In this document: piece after piece, positions 39,758-53,334 of the stretch | Layout: every line of letters begins with the position of its first letter | Position numbering within the stretch: position 1 is the stretch's first letter | NCBI GenBank assembly: GCA_014281115.1 | Contig: JACONQ010000007.1 | Span: forward strand, 2,852,001-2,916,000 | Reading direction: 5' to 3' | DNA: 64,000 nt | Origin: Laburnicola sp. R22_1 | Taxonomy: Eukaryota > Ascomycota > Dothideomycetes > Pleosporales > Didymosphaeriaceae | Notes under the pieces: generated by a model | Databases searched by the model: none | What the model was told of the DNA's origin: nothing | The model's input: the letters and a program-made list of their open reading frames with translations, nothing else | Position numbers and translations under genes: made by a program

Positions 39758-41855
39758 CCGTGTTTCATCACCTGACGATCGGCCCCACCGGACGATCGAT
39801 TTTCCGCCTCAACAGCCCAACTTCGGCACCTTTTGCAACGCTCTATACAACGAATATGGCCGAATTAAGTGCTGCTCTTAACTATTTGAGCTCGCTAAGC
39901 ATCTCTGAGAAGCCTAATTACACCAAAGTCGCTCAAAAATATAGCTGCGATCGCAATACGTTGTCGCGCCAGCATCGCAGGGTGCAGGGCACGCGCGACG
40001 CGCTGGCCAACAGCCAGCGCCTCCTCAACTCCCAACAGGAAACTAAGCTTCTATAATATATTGATGGCCTTTGCGAACGAGGATGACCCCCTACAAAGGA
40101 GATAATACGAAATTTCGCATCAGAAATAGCTGGGAAGCCTGCTAGCAAAAACTAGGTTAACCGATTTATACGACGCCACAAAGTCGACCTACTTTCGCAC
40201 TGGACCTCTGGTATAGACGCCTCACGTAAACGCGCCGACTCTGCCTTCAAGTACGCCCTATATTTCAAGCTCCTACGTAAAAAGATTGAGCAGTATAACG
40301 TCAACAAGCGCCACATGTACAATATAGATAATAAGGGTTTCCTAATTAGGGTGCTGTCAAAAATAAAGCGTGTCTTCTCCTAATAGCGCTATAAGAGCGG
40401 CGGCATTAAACAAATGCTCCAGGACAGCAATCGCGAGTGGATTACGACGCTAGCATATATTTGCGCTAATAGAAGCTCTCTTACACCTTGCTTAATTTAT
40501 TAAGCGCAGTCAAATAATATATAAGACACCTAGTTACAAGATTTTAACAACTCCTCACACAAAGCTCTCTTTGCAGTATCACCAAGTAGATAGACAAATA
40601 ACAATTTAGGCCTAGCATAGGTTAAACAGGTGTTTGACAGGGAGACTAAGGCAAAGGCGCGCCGCGATTATCGTCTACTACTCCTTGACGGCCATGGATC
40701 GCATATTACAATGGAGTTTATTAACTACTACGATTAAAATAAGATCCTCCTGGCCATCTATCCACCTCATTCAACCCATACGCTCCAGCCGCTCGACGTC
40801 GCGCTATTTAAGCCTCTCAGCACTGCCTACTCTGCTAAACTTACTAAGTATTTAGATAAGTGCCAGGGCCTCTTAAGAGTCACAAAGCGCGACTTCTTCG
40901 CTATGTTTAAGAGGGCCTAGCAGTGCTCCTTCCAAGAAAATACGATCTGCAGCGCCTTTAAGGCCACTGGCCTAGTGCCTTTCAACCCCTAAGTAATCCT
41001 TCAGCGCTTTAATAATATAGACCCAGAGCGGCCATCCTCAAGCGATAGCAGCTCTTCTGTACTTAGCGCTTCAGATTGGCGTAAAATTAAGAGACTCTTG
41101 CGCCAGGTTGTCGCTAATACTTACACTAAGGGGTCCCGGCAGCTCTCCCGCACTATGCACTCGATTTCAGTGCGCAACGCCCTCCTAAACCATAAAAATA
41201 AGCGTTTACAAGAAGCGCTAGCCCAGAAGAAGCGCCCTACGCAAGGAAAGCCTCTACTGCTTAAACCACCTACAAATTACGCTAGTGGCGCCATGTTTTG
41301 GTCCCCCACAAAGGTCAAGGAAGCTCGCCAACGCCAGGCACAAAAAGATCAGGAGGCAAAGGCTAAGGAGCAAGAGAAGGAGCAGAGGAAGGCTATCCAG
41401 GAGGAGCGGAGGCGTACAAAGGCTATACCAAAGGAGGAGCGCGCCCAGGGCCTGGCGTCAACCCAGGCGCTTCGGGCACCAAAAGCAAGGCCCCAAAGGC
41501 ATCCAAGAAGCTCCTCTCCTACTCCAAAACACCTCCAAGGTGACGTGTAAGGGCAAGGAGAAGGCTATTACACCTCCTTTAATTGATGAGGAGGATGTAG
41601 AGTACAACTTTTCATCTATTGTAGATGTGGTGCCTACGCCAGCGCGTACACGCCGGGGTCGCTCTTTACGGCTCCCTGAGCGTTATCGCACCTAATAAAG
41701 TATCGCGATTGTCTCCTATGCCCCTCAAAAGCTCTCCACCAAAAAATCTAGCCTGTATACAATTTGTATTGCGTTGTACAGCTTCAAAAGTTGTACGCAC
41801 GGGCCCTGCCAAATCGATCGTCAGGTGGGGCCGATCGTCGGGTGATGAAACATGG
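39758..41855 (+). mobile_element. pogo/Fot1-type DNA transposon, inactive
   Basis: A 2098-bp element with inverted repeats of about 46 bp. The left begins CCGTGTTTCATCACC; the right, reversed, begins CCATGTTTCATCACC. TA duplications lie at 39756-39757 and 41856-41857. It carries a DDE_1-type transposase relic. It lies in the 5' region of hAT 2. Confidence 0.92.
39856..41695 (+). pseudogene. pogo/Fot1 transposase, RIP-damaged
   Basis: Starts MAELSAALNYLSSLSI. The N terminus has a Psq-type helix-turn-helix (YTKVAQKYSCDRNTLSRQH) and a CENP-B-like second DNA-binding region. Catalytic motifs of the DDE_1 family follow: NIDNKGFLI, LLLDGHGSHITMEFINYY and PPHSTHTLQPLDVALFKP. The C terminus is basic and coiled (QKDQEAKAKEQEKEQRKAI). 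At least ten in-frame TAG or TAA stops break it, most at codons for Trp or Gln. The last 150 bases need a further frame change (TCKGKEKAITPPLIDEEDVE). Not functional. Confidence 0.9.
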
Positions 41856-41945
41856 TAATCAACTAAGTTAGCCAAGCACCTCGAATTATCTGCGTCTGCC
41901 CTCTCCATTAACGCTCTCTCGCGGCCGCCCCTCCACACTCATACA

Positions 41946-43962
41946 ATGGCCCCGGTCTTACAAAATAAGGGTAAAAGGAGCTCTCTGAGTACAGCGGCAA
42001 GGCCAGCGGCACCTCCAGTCATCGCGCTCGACTCACAGAGCACACAGGAGCTGCCGGAGTCTCAGGGCAGCCAGAGCTTCGAGACTAAGCTCCAGGACCG
42101 CAACGCTGCGTCCTTTAACGTAGAGGCTCCGCCCTTAATTGACACAACGCTCTTAGGGCCCTCGAATGCGTCGACGCCCTCCCGTGGACTATCAGAAACT
42201 CCAACGCCAAGAGCTCGAGCTGCGTTAACTCAAGCTGCCACTACTCCCTCAGCTGCCTCCTCACCTGGCTCCGACAGCCCTAGGCTCGAATTCGACGCTC
42301 GTTTTGCAGATAACTTCAACAGGATCAACTAGGTAAGGTTGCCGCTGTATACAAAGCCTCTGCGTACGCAGAAGTTCAAGAAATCAGTGCTCTACACTTA
42401 TGAATATCGCGTCGCGCTCTGGGCGGACATAAGGCGTATTTTCTTCGTCTGTCACCACTGCCACATACACAGGGTGCCCAGCACCAGAGGGATACTGGAG
42501 ACAACGAGCTCAACAACAGCGGCGTGGAATCACGTCGAGCAGAGGCGACTCGGCCATAGGCACCTTCGCCCGGGCAAGCAGTCAGCTCAACTGGAGTCAG
42601 GGCAGCGTACTCTCAGGACCCTCATGCGTGGCGGCGTAGGTGTGTCGCAGGAGGTGTCCAACGCCCTCGGAAACTTCAATCAGCAGCGTTTTCGACTCGC
42701 TGTAGTCAGCTAGCTTGCTGAGAACAATCACCCACTGCGCGAGGTGGAAACGCCGTCCTTTCGAAAGCTCCTGCGCGCTGCCAACCCAGAGGCTAAGCTG
42801 GCTACTTTCCGCAGCCATACAAGTGTCGCTGCCTTTCTGCTAAGGTTATACGCAAATCTCTAGCCTCAAGTGCAAGCTGAGCTCTCTCGCGCGCTCAGTA
42901 AGGTCTATATAAGCTTCGACAGCTAGACTATAAAGGGTGGCAAGAGCGCGTTTTGTGGGCTCATCGCTCATTACGTTAACAGTCGCGGCAAGCTCTACAA
43001 CCTGCCTCTCGCCCTCCCTCAGCTCAGTAGCGCGCATACAGGCGACAGAGTCGCTAAAGTTGTTATCAAAACACTAGAGGCCTTTAGGATTAACAGCAGC
43101 TCAATTAGGTACTTTACGCTTAACAACGCAACAAATAATAATACAGCTATCAACGCGCTAGGCAATTATTACGACTTTTTCCTATAGAACTGGCGCCTCC
43201 ACTGCTGTCCTCACTCGCTCAATTTAGTAGGGCAAACTGTAATATTTAGAGCTGACAAAGACGCCTTTAACAACAACGCATCGCAGCTTAAAGTAGAGGA
43301 GAAATACCTGCGCGAGTGGCGAGAGAAGGGCCCTATTAGAGTCCTTGTGGACGTCGTACACTCAATATCAACGCCTCAGCAGCATGACCTTTTTAACAAC
43401 TTTCAGCAGTCAACGCGCGAGGTGGGAGAGCCTGCGCGGCTCTTAGAGCTCATAAGGCCTGTTGTTACGCGCTGGAACAGCTACCTTAATTTTATGGTGA
43501 GAGCCGTCCTTCTCCACCGCCCAATTGATGCCCTCATTGATCACAGGGCGGAGAGGGCGTTGAGGGATAAGTCCTCAGCTCGCGCACGCGGCAAGGCTCC
43601 TTCTAACGCTGGAGCTCCCACTAAAGGCCTTAGCGCTGCTGATTGGGCTACAATCAATCAATATATTGAGGTCCTTCAGCCCTTAAAGGAGGCCACAAAG
43701 AGACTCAAAGGCCGCAGCGACTCTGGCCGTTTTAGGGCAATTTACGAGGTGTATCCTACTTTTAAGTACTTCCTCTCTCAGTTTAAGCAGCTTGTTGAGA
43801 GCTTTACAAGCGTTGATTTTAATGAGCCCAACGCTCCCAAGGACCACTTAAAAATTAACATAACAGCAGCCCACACAAAGCTCTTAAAGTATTACACGCT
43901 GCTTGAAGAGACGCCAGTTTATTACGCCTCCACAGTCCTCCACCCGTATTACAAGTATTACT
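41946..43962 (+). pseudogene. hAT 2 transposase, N-terminal part, decayed and cut by D
   Basis: Starts MAPVLQNKGKRSSLST, a low-complexity N terminus. The core includes HSLNLVGQTVIFRADKDAF and NNATNNNTAINALG, where an acidic catalytic region is expected, then VVTRWNSYLNFMVRAVL and EVLQPLKEATKRLKGR. It stops abruptly at VLHPYYKYYL, where the LTR of element D begins; the missing hATC dimerisation domain should lie beyond the window. Several TAG and TAA stops occur between 42330 and 43190. It is clearly related to hAT 1 (3841-5187), with NLVGQT, KDKDAY/ADKDAF and VLHPRY/VLHPYY in common. Confidence 0.88.
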
Positions 43963-44131
43963 TGTAAGCAGTTGGGTAGTATGTGTAGAAAGTGTATATT
44001 GTAGAAGTATCTGTGTTCAGATGTGTATATGCCTGTGTATCGTACATGGAGTGATCAGAGGCTTGTATATAGTAGGCGAGCTGACTTATAAGACTAATGT
44101 CGTCATGTGACATAGCTCTAGGCTGCTTACA
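43963..44131 (-). repeat. 3' LTR of element D
   Basis: 169 bp, TGTAAGCAG..CTGCTTACA. Preceded on the element strand by a purine run GAAGGGGGTG. Left flank TTACT (43958-43962) is the presumed target copy in hAT 2. Confidence 0.85.
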
Positions 44132-45702
44132 CACCCCCTTCAGGTTTGAACGCATATTTAAAGCTGATGTTAGCTATAGGTCCCCCTCTACCTTTGTGTG
44201 GTAGCTGTATTTAGGTTAAGAACTAGTCTCTATATTAGTGCAGTCCTAGGTAGGTAGCCGTCCGCCGTCGCAGTGTTGGTAGACCTCGCTCTATACTACA
44301 GGCGTCCATAATAGTAGGACGTCTCCTAGAGCCAGTATTAAGATCCTAATTGCTTCGCGTTCTGTGCTAAGGTTGATAAGCCTTGTAGGTGGAGCTTAAT
44401 ATATAATGCGAGCACGTTTGCTCTATGTATAAAGGTAAAATACAGCGTAAAGCTAAGTATATAATAGAGCTAAGTAAAGTGTAGGGGTACAGCGTAGAGC
44501 TGTGTACAGGATAGAGCTTAGTAAATATATAGCCTCGTTAAACCTATAAAAACTATATAGGAGAAACTAGGAAGAGTACTATACTGTAGGGAAGCTTATT
44601 TAGAAGGAAATGGTTGAAAATGAAGAAAAGAAACCCAGTTTTCGTGCTTCTGCCTAGGTAATAGCTTAGTAAGGCTGTTAGCTGGTTAACAGCTTGTCTG
44701 GATGTATAAGAGGTTGATGTTGTTGGATTAAGCTTCTTGGCGTAGCCAGTGATAATGGATATTAACGTGCCGTATAGTAGTCTTAAGACGAGGCGTAGTA
44801 GAGGTAAGAAGCCAGATAGTCTGCTAATTATTATAGTATAGAAGGCGTTCATAATCTGGATTGAAGTTAATTTGTTCAAAGACTCTCTACTACTAGATTA
44901 GTTTGGTGCCTGCAGACAATGCAGCGACTAGCTCTGCTTCTGTAGTGGACTTAGTGATACAGTGTTAGAGTATTGCTTTCTAGTCTATAGGTTCGCTAAA
45001 TAGGAAGAAGATGTAGCCTTGTAAGCTCTTACGTGTGATCTTATTATTGGCGTACGACGCATCTGTTGCTCTAAAGAACTTAGGCTAAGTCTAGTCGGCT
45101 ATATAGACTAATTCGTTTGAGATAGAGGCTGTGTAGTAGAGAGCTCGATCTTTAGTGCCTAGCAGGTAGGCGATTGTCTAGTAGGCTACGTCGAGATAAC
45201 GTGAAGATGGATTTGTGAGAAACTTAGCTAGTTTAGAATGAGCTTTTAAGACATTAGGTTAGGTAGCTCTAGCCGCGTAGCCTATAGAGCCTACAAGCTA
45301 GGCATATCTGTGCTTAGTGAAGTTATTTGCCTAATCCTTAGATAGTAATAGCTCTTCTAGAGGTAGTAGGGTAGCTAGTAACTTCGTGTATAGCTTTAGT
45401 AAAGAATACTTCTGTGCCAGCTTCTTAATATATAAAGCTTGTAATAGCCAGATAGAGCCATTCTTATAGTCTCTATGTGTTTGAATGCTATAGAACGTTT
45501 GAAGCTCTCCTAGAGATCGAATCTTATATTAACGCAGGAGCTTCTGCTCGAATTTATGTAGTGCAGCCTTGTGGGCTGGTAGGCAGAGTACGACGATGTT
45601 ATCCACATAGAAGAAGACTAGAAGCTTGTTATTCTTCTATAGACAAGGAACGTCTTTAACTTCGTGTAGGCCTAGCTTAGTGAGCGTCTTAATAAGCTCT
45701 TG
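44132..45702 (-). pseudogene. element D pol, reverse transcriptase end and RNase H
   Basis: Minus-strand relic. Reverse transcriptase residues at about 45600 include FFYVDNIVVLC, with YVDN where YVDD is the active site, and SLGELQTFYSI. RNase H shows TKSTTEAELVAALSAGTK near 44940-44880, then LRHVDIHHHWLRQEA-like residues and a terminal LTKLLPRQKHENWV near 44640. TAG and TAA stops are frequent. From 44132 to 44600 the sequence is AT-rich and holds the element's 3' untranslated part and purine tract. The 5' part of the same gene is at 59126-62538. Confidence 0.8.
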
Positions 45703-45854
45703 TGTTAGTGTGGAGTACGATATCACATGATACCACCAACCTGATGTAGACTAGTTGCTAATCACGATTCTGCTACTTAAGCAGTTTCTCTGTTTAGCTT
45801 GTTATAATTAACTTAGTCTCTTATTCCTAATTGCTACCCTACTTATCCCTTACA
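45703..45854 (+). repeat. 5' LTR of element C
   Basis: 152 bp; same family as B's LTRs with C-to-T changes at CpA (for example CAATCAACTCAG in B reads TAATTAACTTAG). Confidence 0.93.
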
Positions 45855-45865
45855 GTTATGAGCCC
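45855..45865 (+). other. primer binding site of element C
   Basis: GTTATGAGCCC directly after the LTR; initiator-tRNA anticodon-arm type. Confidence 0.75.
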
Positions 45866-47291
45866 AGCCTACGCTTAATTCGACTGCAGTTCACACTCTA
45901 CCTACTTACTACACACGCGCTTTCCACAATAGAGATTAACTTAATAAGCTCTAGTTTGCCACAATAAGCAACAAAGAGGATAAGCTAATTATTAAGAAGA
46001 CAATTATCCTTAACAAGCCAAGCAATTAGTTAAAGTAGATCTTTCTGCGAAAGAGGACCGCTAAGGCATATAAGATCTGGGACTATTATAACCCAGATTT
46101 GATAGTAGATACTGTTAAGAAAATCTATAATAAGAAACCTAAGGAGCGACTACTACGCTTATTTAAAAAGGACAACACACCTAATAAAGCTTTAAGTATT
46201 ATCTAGGGCGACAATAATATTAAACCAGACAAACTCACGAAATCTAAACAAGAGGACTACACCTTCTAGCATAGGTTCTACGCAACAAAGCTGGCAGCCT
46301 GGCAGAAGAAGGAGAACGCTCTTAACAACCTAGCACGGGAGATTGCAAGGACAATCGCTAGCAGGCATATCCTAGTTATTAAGGATGCTAAAACTCCCTA
46401 CAAACAACTTATACAACTTAAGAAGATATTCTGTATGTTAGTAGCAGAACGCAAGTATAAGTTGCTCAAGCAGTACAACAAGATCAAGAAGGTTCCACAA
46501 CAACAGAAGATGGATGCTTAGTATAAGAGCTATATCACTATCCCTCGCAACATAATCAAACTGAAACTACCTAAAGTCCAGGACTATTAAGCACAGCAGG
46601 ACTTTCTTTAAGCAATTAGGGGAATTAATAAGTCCTTTATTACGCACGAAATTTAGGAGATTACGCAAGCTAAGATAAACAGAACCCTGTATATAGATCC
46701 TGTTGCACTAGTAGAGAACTATTAATAGTTCTAACGCACCTTAAACCCTGTAGCGTTAGCACTTAGAACATACGCCGTTTTAGGACGCCCTAGTCTAAAT
46801 ACTAACAGCAACACCCAGAAACGTATAGTCACGTGCATCTGCGGGGAACAGCACTTGTTTAAGCAGTGCTCCTATGTGGTGCCTTCTCTCTAACCTGCTA
46901 GATGGAGGCCCGACCTAGTTGTCTCAGCCGAGTTTAATAGAGTTAGGAAACTAGGCAAAGGCAACCCTTTAAGCGCAGCTTTATTTAGAGCTAAGAAAAA
47001 AGCTAGTGAAAAGGCAGCTACTGCCAATAAGAATAATTTCTTAATAGACACTAGTCACCCTCTATTAAATGCTTAAAACTTAACAGGAGCAGTTATGCAC
47101 TAGTAAGACAGCCAGAACGCAGCTTAGGTTATTACTCCACTTAGTACAGCTGCTGTTTAATAGCCTCCACTACTATTAATTAATAAGTAAATACTAGATT
47201 CTGGCTCCAATCTATATGTCACAAACCATCAGCCAAAGACTTAGGAGAAGATCTAAGATAGACACCTAGATAATATCCTACTAGCTAGCAC

Positions 47292-47583
47292 TGTCAAATA
47301 TACGGGTATTCTTGATAAGTTGAGATGGAAAAGTGGTGGGTTGATTAATTGATTGTGTGTGTTCTGTCGGAGAAGCTCGGCTACCTCGAGAAGTAACTAT
47401 CTAGTACTAAGCCGCACTAGTACTATTTAGACTAGTATAGGGGCAGTGTAAAACAGTAGTGCGCCAGCCTCCTTAGTGTATTTTACAGTGAAATCACTGT
47501 GATTTACACTAATTACCACTGTAAGGGGCCATATGATCGTACACACCTACCCACTGGATTTTACAGTGACTATCTATCTGACA
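47292..47583 (-). repeat. solo LTR of the F family inside C
   Basis: 292 bp, inverse orientation to F, TGTC..GACA ends, flanked by AGCAC on both sides (47287-47291, 47584-47588). Nearly the same sequence as F's LTRs. Formed by LTR-LTR recombination after an independent F-family insertion. Confidence 0.92.
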
Positions 47584-48146
47584 AGCACGTAAGCCCTGCA
47601 AATATATAAGTAGGGAAATGTTAAGCTATTTATTAATACTCTAACTAGCGAATATTAAGTAACTATAATATAGGTAGCACTTATTCCCACGTTCTTTACA
47701 TTAGTAGTGTCACTCTCACGCTGTTAAGCAGTTGGTATTAAGTTTAACTTGGGACGTAGCTATCTCTATCTAAGGAGCGCTTTAATGAACATATTCTGCA
47801 CACTTAATAAGTAGGGTAACTATTAGGTTATAGACTTTAATAAGGCAACACGTCCGAACGCATTAGAGTTGTACACATTCGCGATTTAATTAAAGTTAGC
47901 TAAGCCAAGCCGTATAGAGCGCAAGCCTCTATAAGTCACCCCTACAGAAGCTTATTAGATACTAGCTCATGCAGGACAACGCGCGGTTAAACACCTAAAG
48001 CAGGCAGTGGATAGTATTAAGCTTATCACTAGCCCCCAAGCTCCATAATAGAGGGGATGTGAAAAGTGCATTAACTCTAAGCTTTCTAAGATTATTAGTT
48101 AACGCCCTTAACGCGAGCCTACAACACGCCCCTTTAAACGTATTAG

Positions 48147-48438
48147 TGTCAGATAGACAGTCACTGTGAAATCCAGTGGGTAGGTGTGTACGATCATATG
48201 GCCCCTTACAGTAGTAATCAGTGTAAATCACAGTGATTTCACTGTGAAATACACTAAGGAGGCTAGCGCACTACTGTTTTACACTGCCCCTGTACTAGTC
48301 TAAATAGTACTAGTGCGGCTTAGTACTAGATAGTTACTTCTCGAGGTAGCCGAGCTTCTCCGACAGAACACACACAATCAATCAATCAACCCACCACTTT
48401 TCCATCTCAACTCATCAAGAATACCCGTATATTTGACA
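48147..48438 (+). repeat. 5' LTR of element F
   Basis: 292 bp, TGTCAGATAG .. ATATTTGACA; two differences from the 3' LTR. Confidence 0.93.
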
Positions 48439-48474
48439 ATTAAGAGTCTCACTGCCTCAATCAAGCTGATTATT

Positions 48475-51400
48475 ATGTCTTTATCGACGCTCAGAGATCC
48501 CACAGTGATCCTATCCGATTACTCGAACTATACACCATGGCTAAGGCAAATCAAAGCCCGCGCCCAATCTCTAGGGATCTGGGATATCATCGACCCAGAC
48601 CAAGAGATCCAACCTATAACCCAACTAGTCATTCCAATCCCACCAAACATCAGTGTTGGCTATGCACCAAGCCCAGCGTTTATCAACGCGAATACCGACA
48701 ACCCTCGCGCACGCCCAACAAGGCCGTCAGACCTGTCGACGACTGGCGTAAGGGCGTACAGAGAGGATTACAACCTCTATAAGGATCAACTCAAAACTTT
48801 CAAGTTACTCAACCAAAGGTACGAACAACAGAAGGCGAACCTCGACAAGATAGTTGCCCTCATTCAATCAACAACCTCGGCACACTTGCAGACCAATTGC
48901 TGCACCCCAGATCAATTAATCAGACAATGGATCATCAACCTCACAAACACAGTTGGGGTAGACCAAAACAACGAACTACGACGAGCGAGGATCAGATACC
49001 AAGACGCTCTCAAGCCCATAAGATCAGCTAGATCATGGTCCACCTAGCTCACTAAGTACAATCATGCAGCAACAGAAGCAGAGCACAATAGTGTGCCAGA
49101 ACTTACGTTGCTAGACTCAGTCAAACAAGATTTTATGAAGGCGGTTACCAACATCGCATCCCAGTAGGTTACAACCTTCATGCAACATAGGAATAAGGAC
49201 CCGAACACTTTAAGAAAAGATATAGTGAAACTCTTCCAAGATCAAATGGCGATGCAGCACCTAATCAAGGGTAAACAAAGGGGCGCCTTTGCTGTTGCAG
49301 GACCATCTCTCGCTAACGGTGGTGCACCCACCCAGACCGCAGATAGGGACGCCCATCCTGTGGATAAAGCAGTATCACTCAAGCGAGGCAGATCACGCGC
49401 CAAGAAAGCTGGCTCTAAAGCCAAATCCAAGCAGTCCGCGAACACAGACGATAAGCCAACGGCAGTTAGTAGCCAGAGAGGATCATACCCCAAGTGCCCT
49501 GCTTGTGAACAACGCCATAGTCTGCAAGACTGCTTTTACACATTTCCTAACAAGGCACCTGATTAGTTTCAACCAAAGCCAGCAATAAAGGCCCTTATGA
49601 AGTTCAGGATAGAAAATAACCCTGCGCTTATAGAGAGCGTAAGATCTATAAAGCGTCCAAGATCACAGACACTAAGAATCAAACAATTAAGCACTCCTAC
49701 TCCAACTCAAATCACTGAGATTACTGACGATGAATGACTAGATAGCAGACAAATCACCGTCCTCTCAGCGAGCTTTAATGCTATCGCAGCCTCCTACCAC
49801 TCAGACCCGAACACCTACCCACTACGTTACTCCGCGATCCTCAATTCTAGCACAACCTGCCATATCTTCAACGATATCGATCGTTTCGTCACGCTGCGAC
49901 CACCGTCGCCAGGAGACTTCATATGGGCAGGATCATCACGAGTTTGGATAAGGGGATATAGGAGTGTCCATCTACACGTCAAAAGCGTACAAGGAAATAG
50001 GGTACTAAGGCTAGACAACATCGCCTACTGCCCTAATCTGCTATGCAACCTAGTGTCTTTCCGATTACTCCGCAGGCAAGGCCTCTGGTAGGACACAAAG
50101 GCAGATCCAACAACAATCAAGAGAAGGGACAATACAGTCCTAGCCAAACTTCAAGAACTCTACAGTTAATAGGTACTAGAATACATGCCTGAACAAAATC
50201 GTACTATACACAATAGTACGTATGCCACACACAAAATCACCACGCGCACCGCACAACAAGCGCAGAAGGCAGACGCCATCACCTGGCACAAACGACTAGG
50301 CCACCTAGGTCCCCAGGCACTAGAACACACTGTGAATCACTGTGAGGGGGTGCGGCTCAAAGGACTTACTACGGTCCAATGCGACGCTTGCGGCAGATCA
50401 AAGCTTAAGCGACAAATCAGACGACAACCTAGGCAAATCAATGACAGTCCTAGTAAGAGAGTCGCTATAGACTTTCACGACTACGAAGATCAGAGCTTTA
50501 CCAGCGAGAAAAGCCAGATGCTCATCACCAATCGATTCTCAGGCATGGCTTAGGACTTCTATTTCAAAGACAACCAACCAGCACAAACAATCATTAAGTT
50601 GCTAAAGGAATTTGTACAATTCATAAAAGTACAATTCAATGTGACTATCAAAGTCATTGAATCCGACAATGAGATCTTCTCAGTCAAACAAGACGTTCAC
50701 AGGTGGTGCATCAGTGAAGGTATCGTTATTGAGCCTTCAGCACCTGACACCCAAGCTCAAAATAGAGGAGCTGAACGCTCAGGGGGTGTAATTAAGGAGA
50801 AGGGTCGTGCAATGCGACTTGACGCCAACCTTCCCTTCAACCTATGGCCAGAAATCACACGAGCGGCCGTATACCTATACAATCGAACTCCAAACTACGC
50901 CAACCAATGGCGATCACCACACGAAGTATTCTTTACAACAGTTGCTTACCAAAACGGCATTGTCACTCAACCAAAGAAACCGAACCAGGCTCACCTCAGG
51001 GCCTATAGCTGTAAAGCCTTCGCCTTGACCAACAATACAAAACGCGGCAAGAGCAAGCTCCAAAGGTTAGACCCAAAGGCATAGGTTGGATACCTAGTGG
51101 GCTACCGATCATCAAACATCTAGAGGGTATGGATCCCACCACTCAACAAAGTTATCAGCACACGCGACATCATCTTTGACAAAGATAAGGTGTTCTTAGG
51201 CAAAACAGAAGATCTGTTAGACAACCTTATGCACAGTACTACTGAAGAGATTGCTGCATAGACCCAATCAGTGGAGTTGCCACCTCCACCACCCGAACAA
51301 GAAAACACTGAATCCTTCTATGAGGATAAGTCGATCACTGACTCACGCAATCGCGAGGATGAGGAGGACCCTCCGGGGTACTATCAGGGGAGGAAGATCA

Positions 51401-53274
51401 ATTACACCTACCCAACACCACCGGCGACACCTCCGCCTGTCACATTACTTGCCCAATCAATAGCGAGTTTTAAAGACGATCAACATAAACAAGTACCCAT
51501 AGGATCAACACAGCCAGATTAACGTGCTGTGCCATAGGCAGCCGCTTTCCTAGCCGGAACACAGGCAGGTAGCAGAGGCAAATACAAGGGGAAGCCGCTC
51601 AACAAAGCGCAATTCAATCGCATGCTTGCAGCAGGAAAGAAACCCCACCAAAGTGAATTGCCGGAGCCTCCATCTTGCGGAACACGGTTAGAAGACCACC
51701 CGCTATTCAACATGTGGAAGGATGCTGAGCAAGTACACCTACAAAGCCACAAAGAGATGAGGTCTTGGAGTGAGGTGCCCGTTGCCCCAGTGCGATCACG
51801 CAGCCACCAAATCCTCGACTGCATGTGGGTGTATACATACAAACTTGACAAACATTATCAATTTCAGAAGTGCAAGGCTAGGTTGGTAGTACGTGGAGAT
51901 CAACAACGCCACCTTACTACTCAAGACACCTACGCCGCAACCCTCGCAGGACGATCATTTCGCCTACTCATGGCTATGGCAGCTCGGTATGACCTAGAGC
52001 TCAGCCAGTACGACGTCACCAACGCTTTCGTCCATGCGAAACTGGACAGAGAACTCTATATGAGAATGCCCCGAGGTTATACCCGACCCAGCACTATCCT
52101 ACAGTTACATAAGGCACTATATAGTCTTCAAATCTCACCACTGCTGTGGCAGAGAGAATTTACCAGTGCTCTCAAGGATCTCAGTTTTGCCGCAGTCCCT
52201 CATAAGCCTTACTATATGATCAAAGACGGCATCATTATATTCTTCTATGTAGACAACCTTATCGTCGCCTACTCAAGGGATCAGAAACACGCTGCTGACG
52301 CAGTAATAAAAAAGATAAGTACAAAGTTCACCCTTACTGGAGGTAACGATCTTCAGTGGTTTCTAGGGATTGAAATCGTCAGAGACCGTGCAAGTAGGCA
52401 ACTCTGGCTATCACAGGCGTCCTATGTGGACAAGATCAGTCGCCTTATCGACCGACGCGACCTCAAACACGAAACCCCAATGTCAGCAGTCGAACTGCTA
52501 CCTCGAGAAGGACTCGCCACAAAGGCAGAGATCAACCAATACCAGCGAAAGATAGGATCAATCCTGTACGCTGCAGTAACCACGCGCCCTAATATCGCTT
52601 TCGCAAGCTCCCGATTATCGCGCTTCCTATCAAATCCCAGCGATGACCATCACAAAGCCGCCGACCGTGTACTGCTATACTTATCCTCCACCCAATCACT
52701 AGGGCTACGCTTTAGAGATGCAGACACCTACAAGGTTGCTAGCGACGCGTCATTTGCAGACAATACCCTCGACAGAAAGAGCTCACAAGGATACATCATT
52801 AAGCTGTTTAGTGGACTTGTCGCCTAGAAGGCAAACAAACAAGACACTGTCACCACTTCAACAACTGAAGCTAAGTTGCTGGCACTCTCACAGGTTGCAA
52901 AGGAGGCACTCTTTACAGCTCAGTTAATCGCTGAACTCAAGATCAAACTCTCATCCTCAACAATCACCATCAATTGCGACAATCAACAAACTATCCAACT
53001 TGTTACCGAAGAAATTGCCAAATTACAAACAAAGCTTAGGCACGTCGACATACACAATCATTGGCTTCGACAAGAAGTAGTACGTAAAGCTATCAAAATC
53101 CAGTACCAACAATCAGAAGAAATAGCAGCAGATGGCCTTACAAAGGCTCTACCAGCTGGCAAATAGACTAAGTTCGTAAATCAACTCGGACTTGAAGACG
53201 TCAGGGGTAGGATCACCGACCAAGAGGTCGACCTTGACGAATTGGAAGACAGGATGGAAGCTTTTGGACTATGA
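48475..53274 (+). pseudogene. element F gag-pol, about fifteen internal stops
   Basis: Starts MSLSTLRDPTVILSDYSNY. Gag ends with zinc knuckle CPACEQRHSLQDC. The pre-integrase zinc region is TWHKRLGHLGPQALEH with CDACGRSKLK. The integrase core has AIDFHDY, IESDNEIF and AERSGGVIKEKG. Reverse transcriptase has KARLVVRGDQQ, SQYDVTNAFVHAKLD and FFYVDNLIVAY, so the second active-site aspartate is asparagine. RNase H includes STTEAKLLALSQ, NCDNQQTIQL and ADGLTKALP. Nearly all internal stops are TAG or TAA in place of Trp or Gln, so the element was probably intact before RIP. Long open stretches remain (401 codons at 51622-52827). Not functional. Confidence 0.9.
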
Positions 53275-53334
53275 GTTATAGTACGGCTGCGAAGAATTGG
53301 GTCCAGCTTGAGATGGTTCCAAGCTGAGGGGGTG

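Noticed and set aside
44553..44879. 108-codon hydrophobic frame as a membrane protein gene
   Set aside because: It is an off-frame reading of the RNase H end of element D.
52370..52555. Small plus-strand frame inside element F
   Set aside because: Out-of-frame shadow of the reverse transcriptase and RNase H region.
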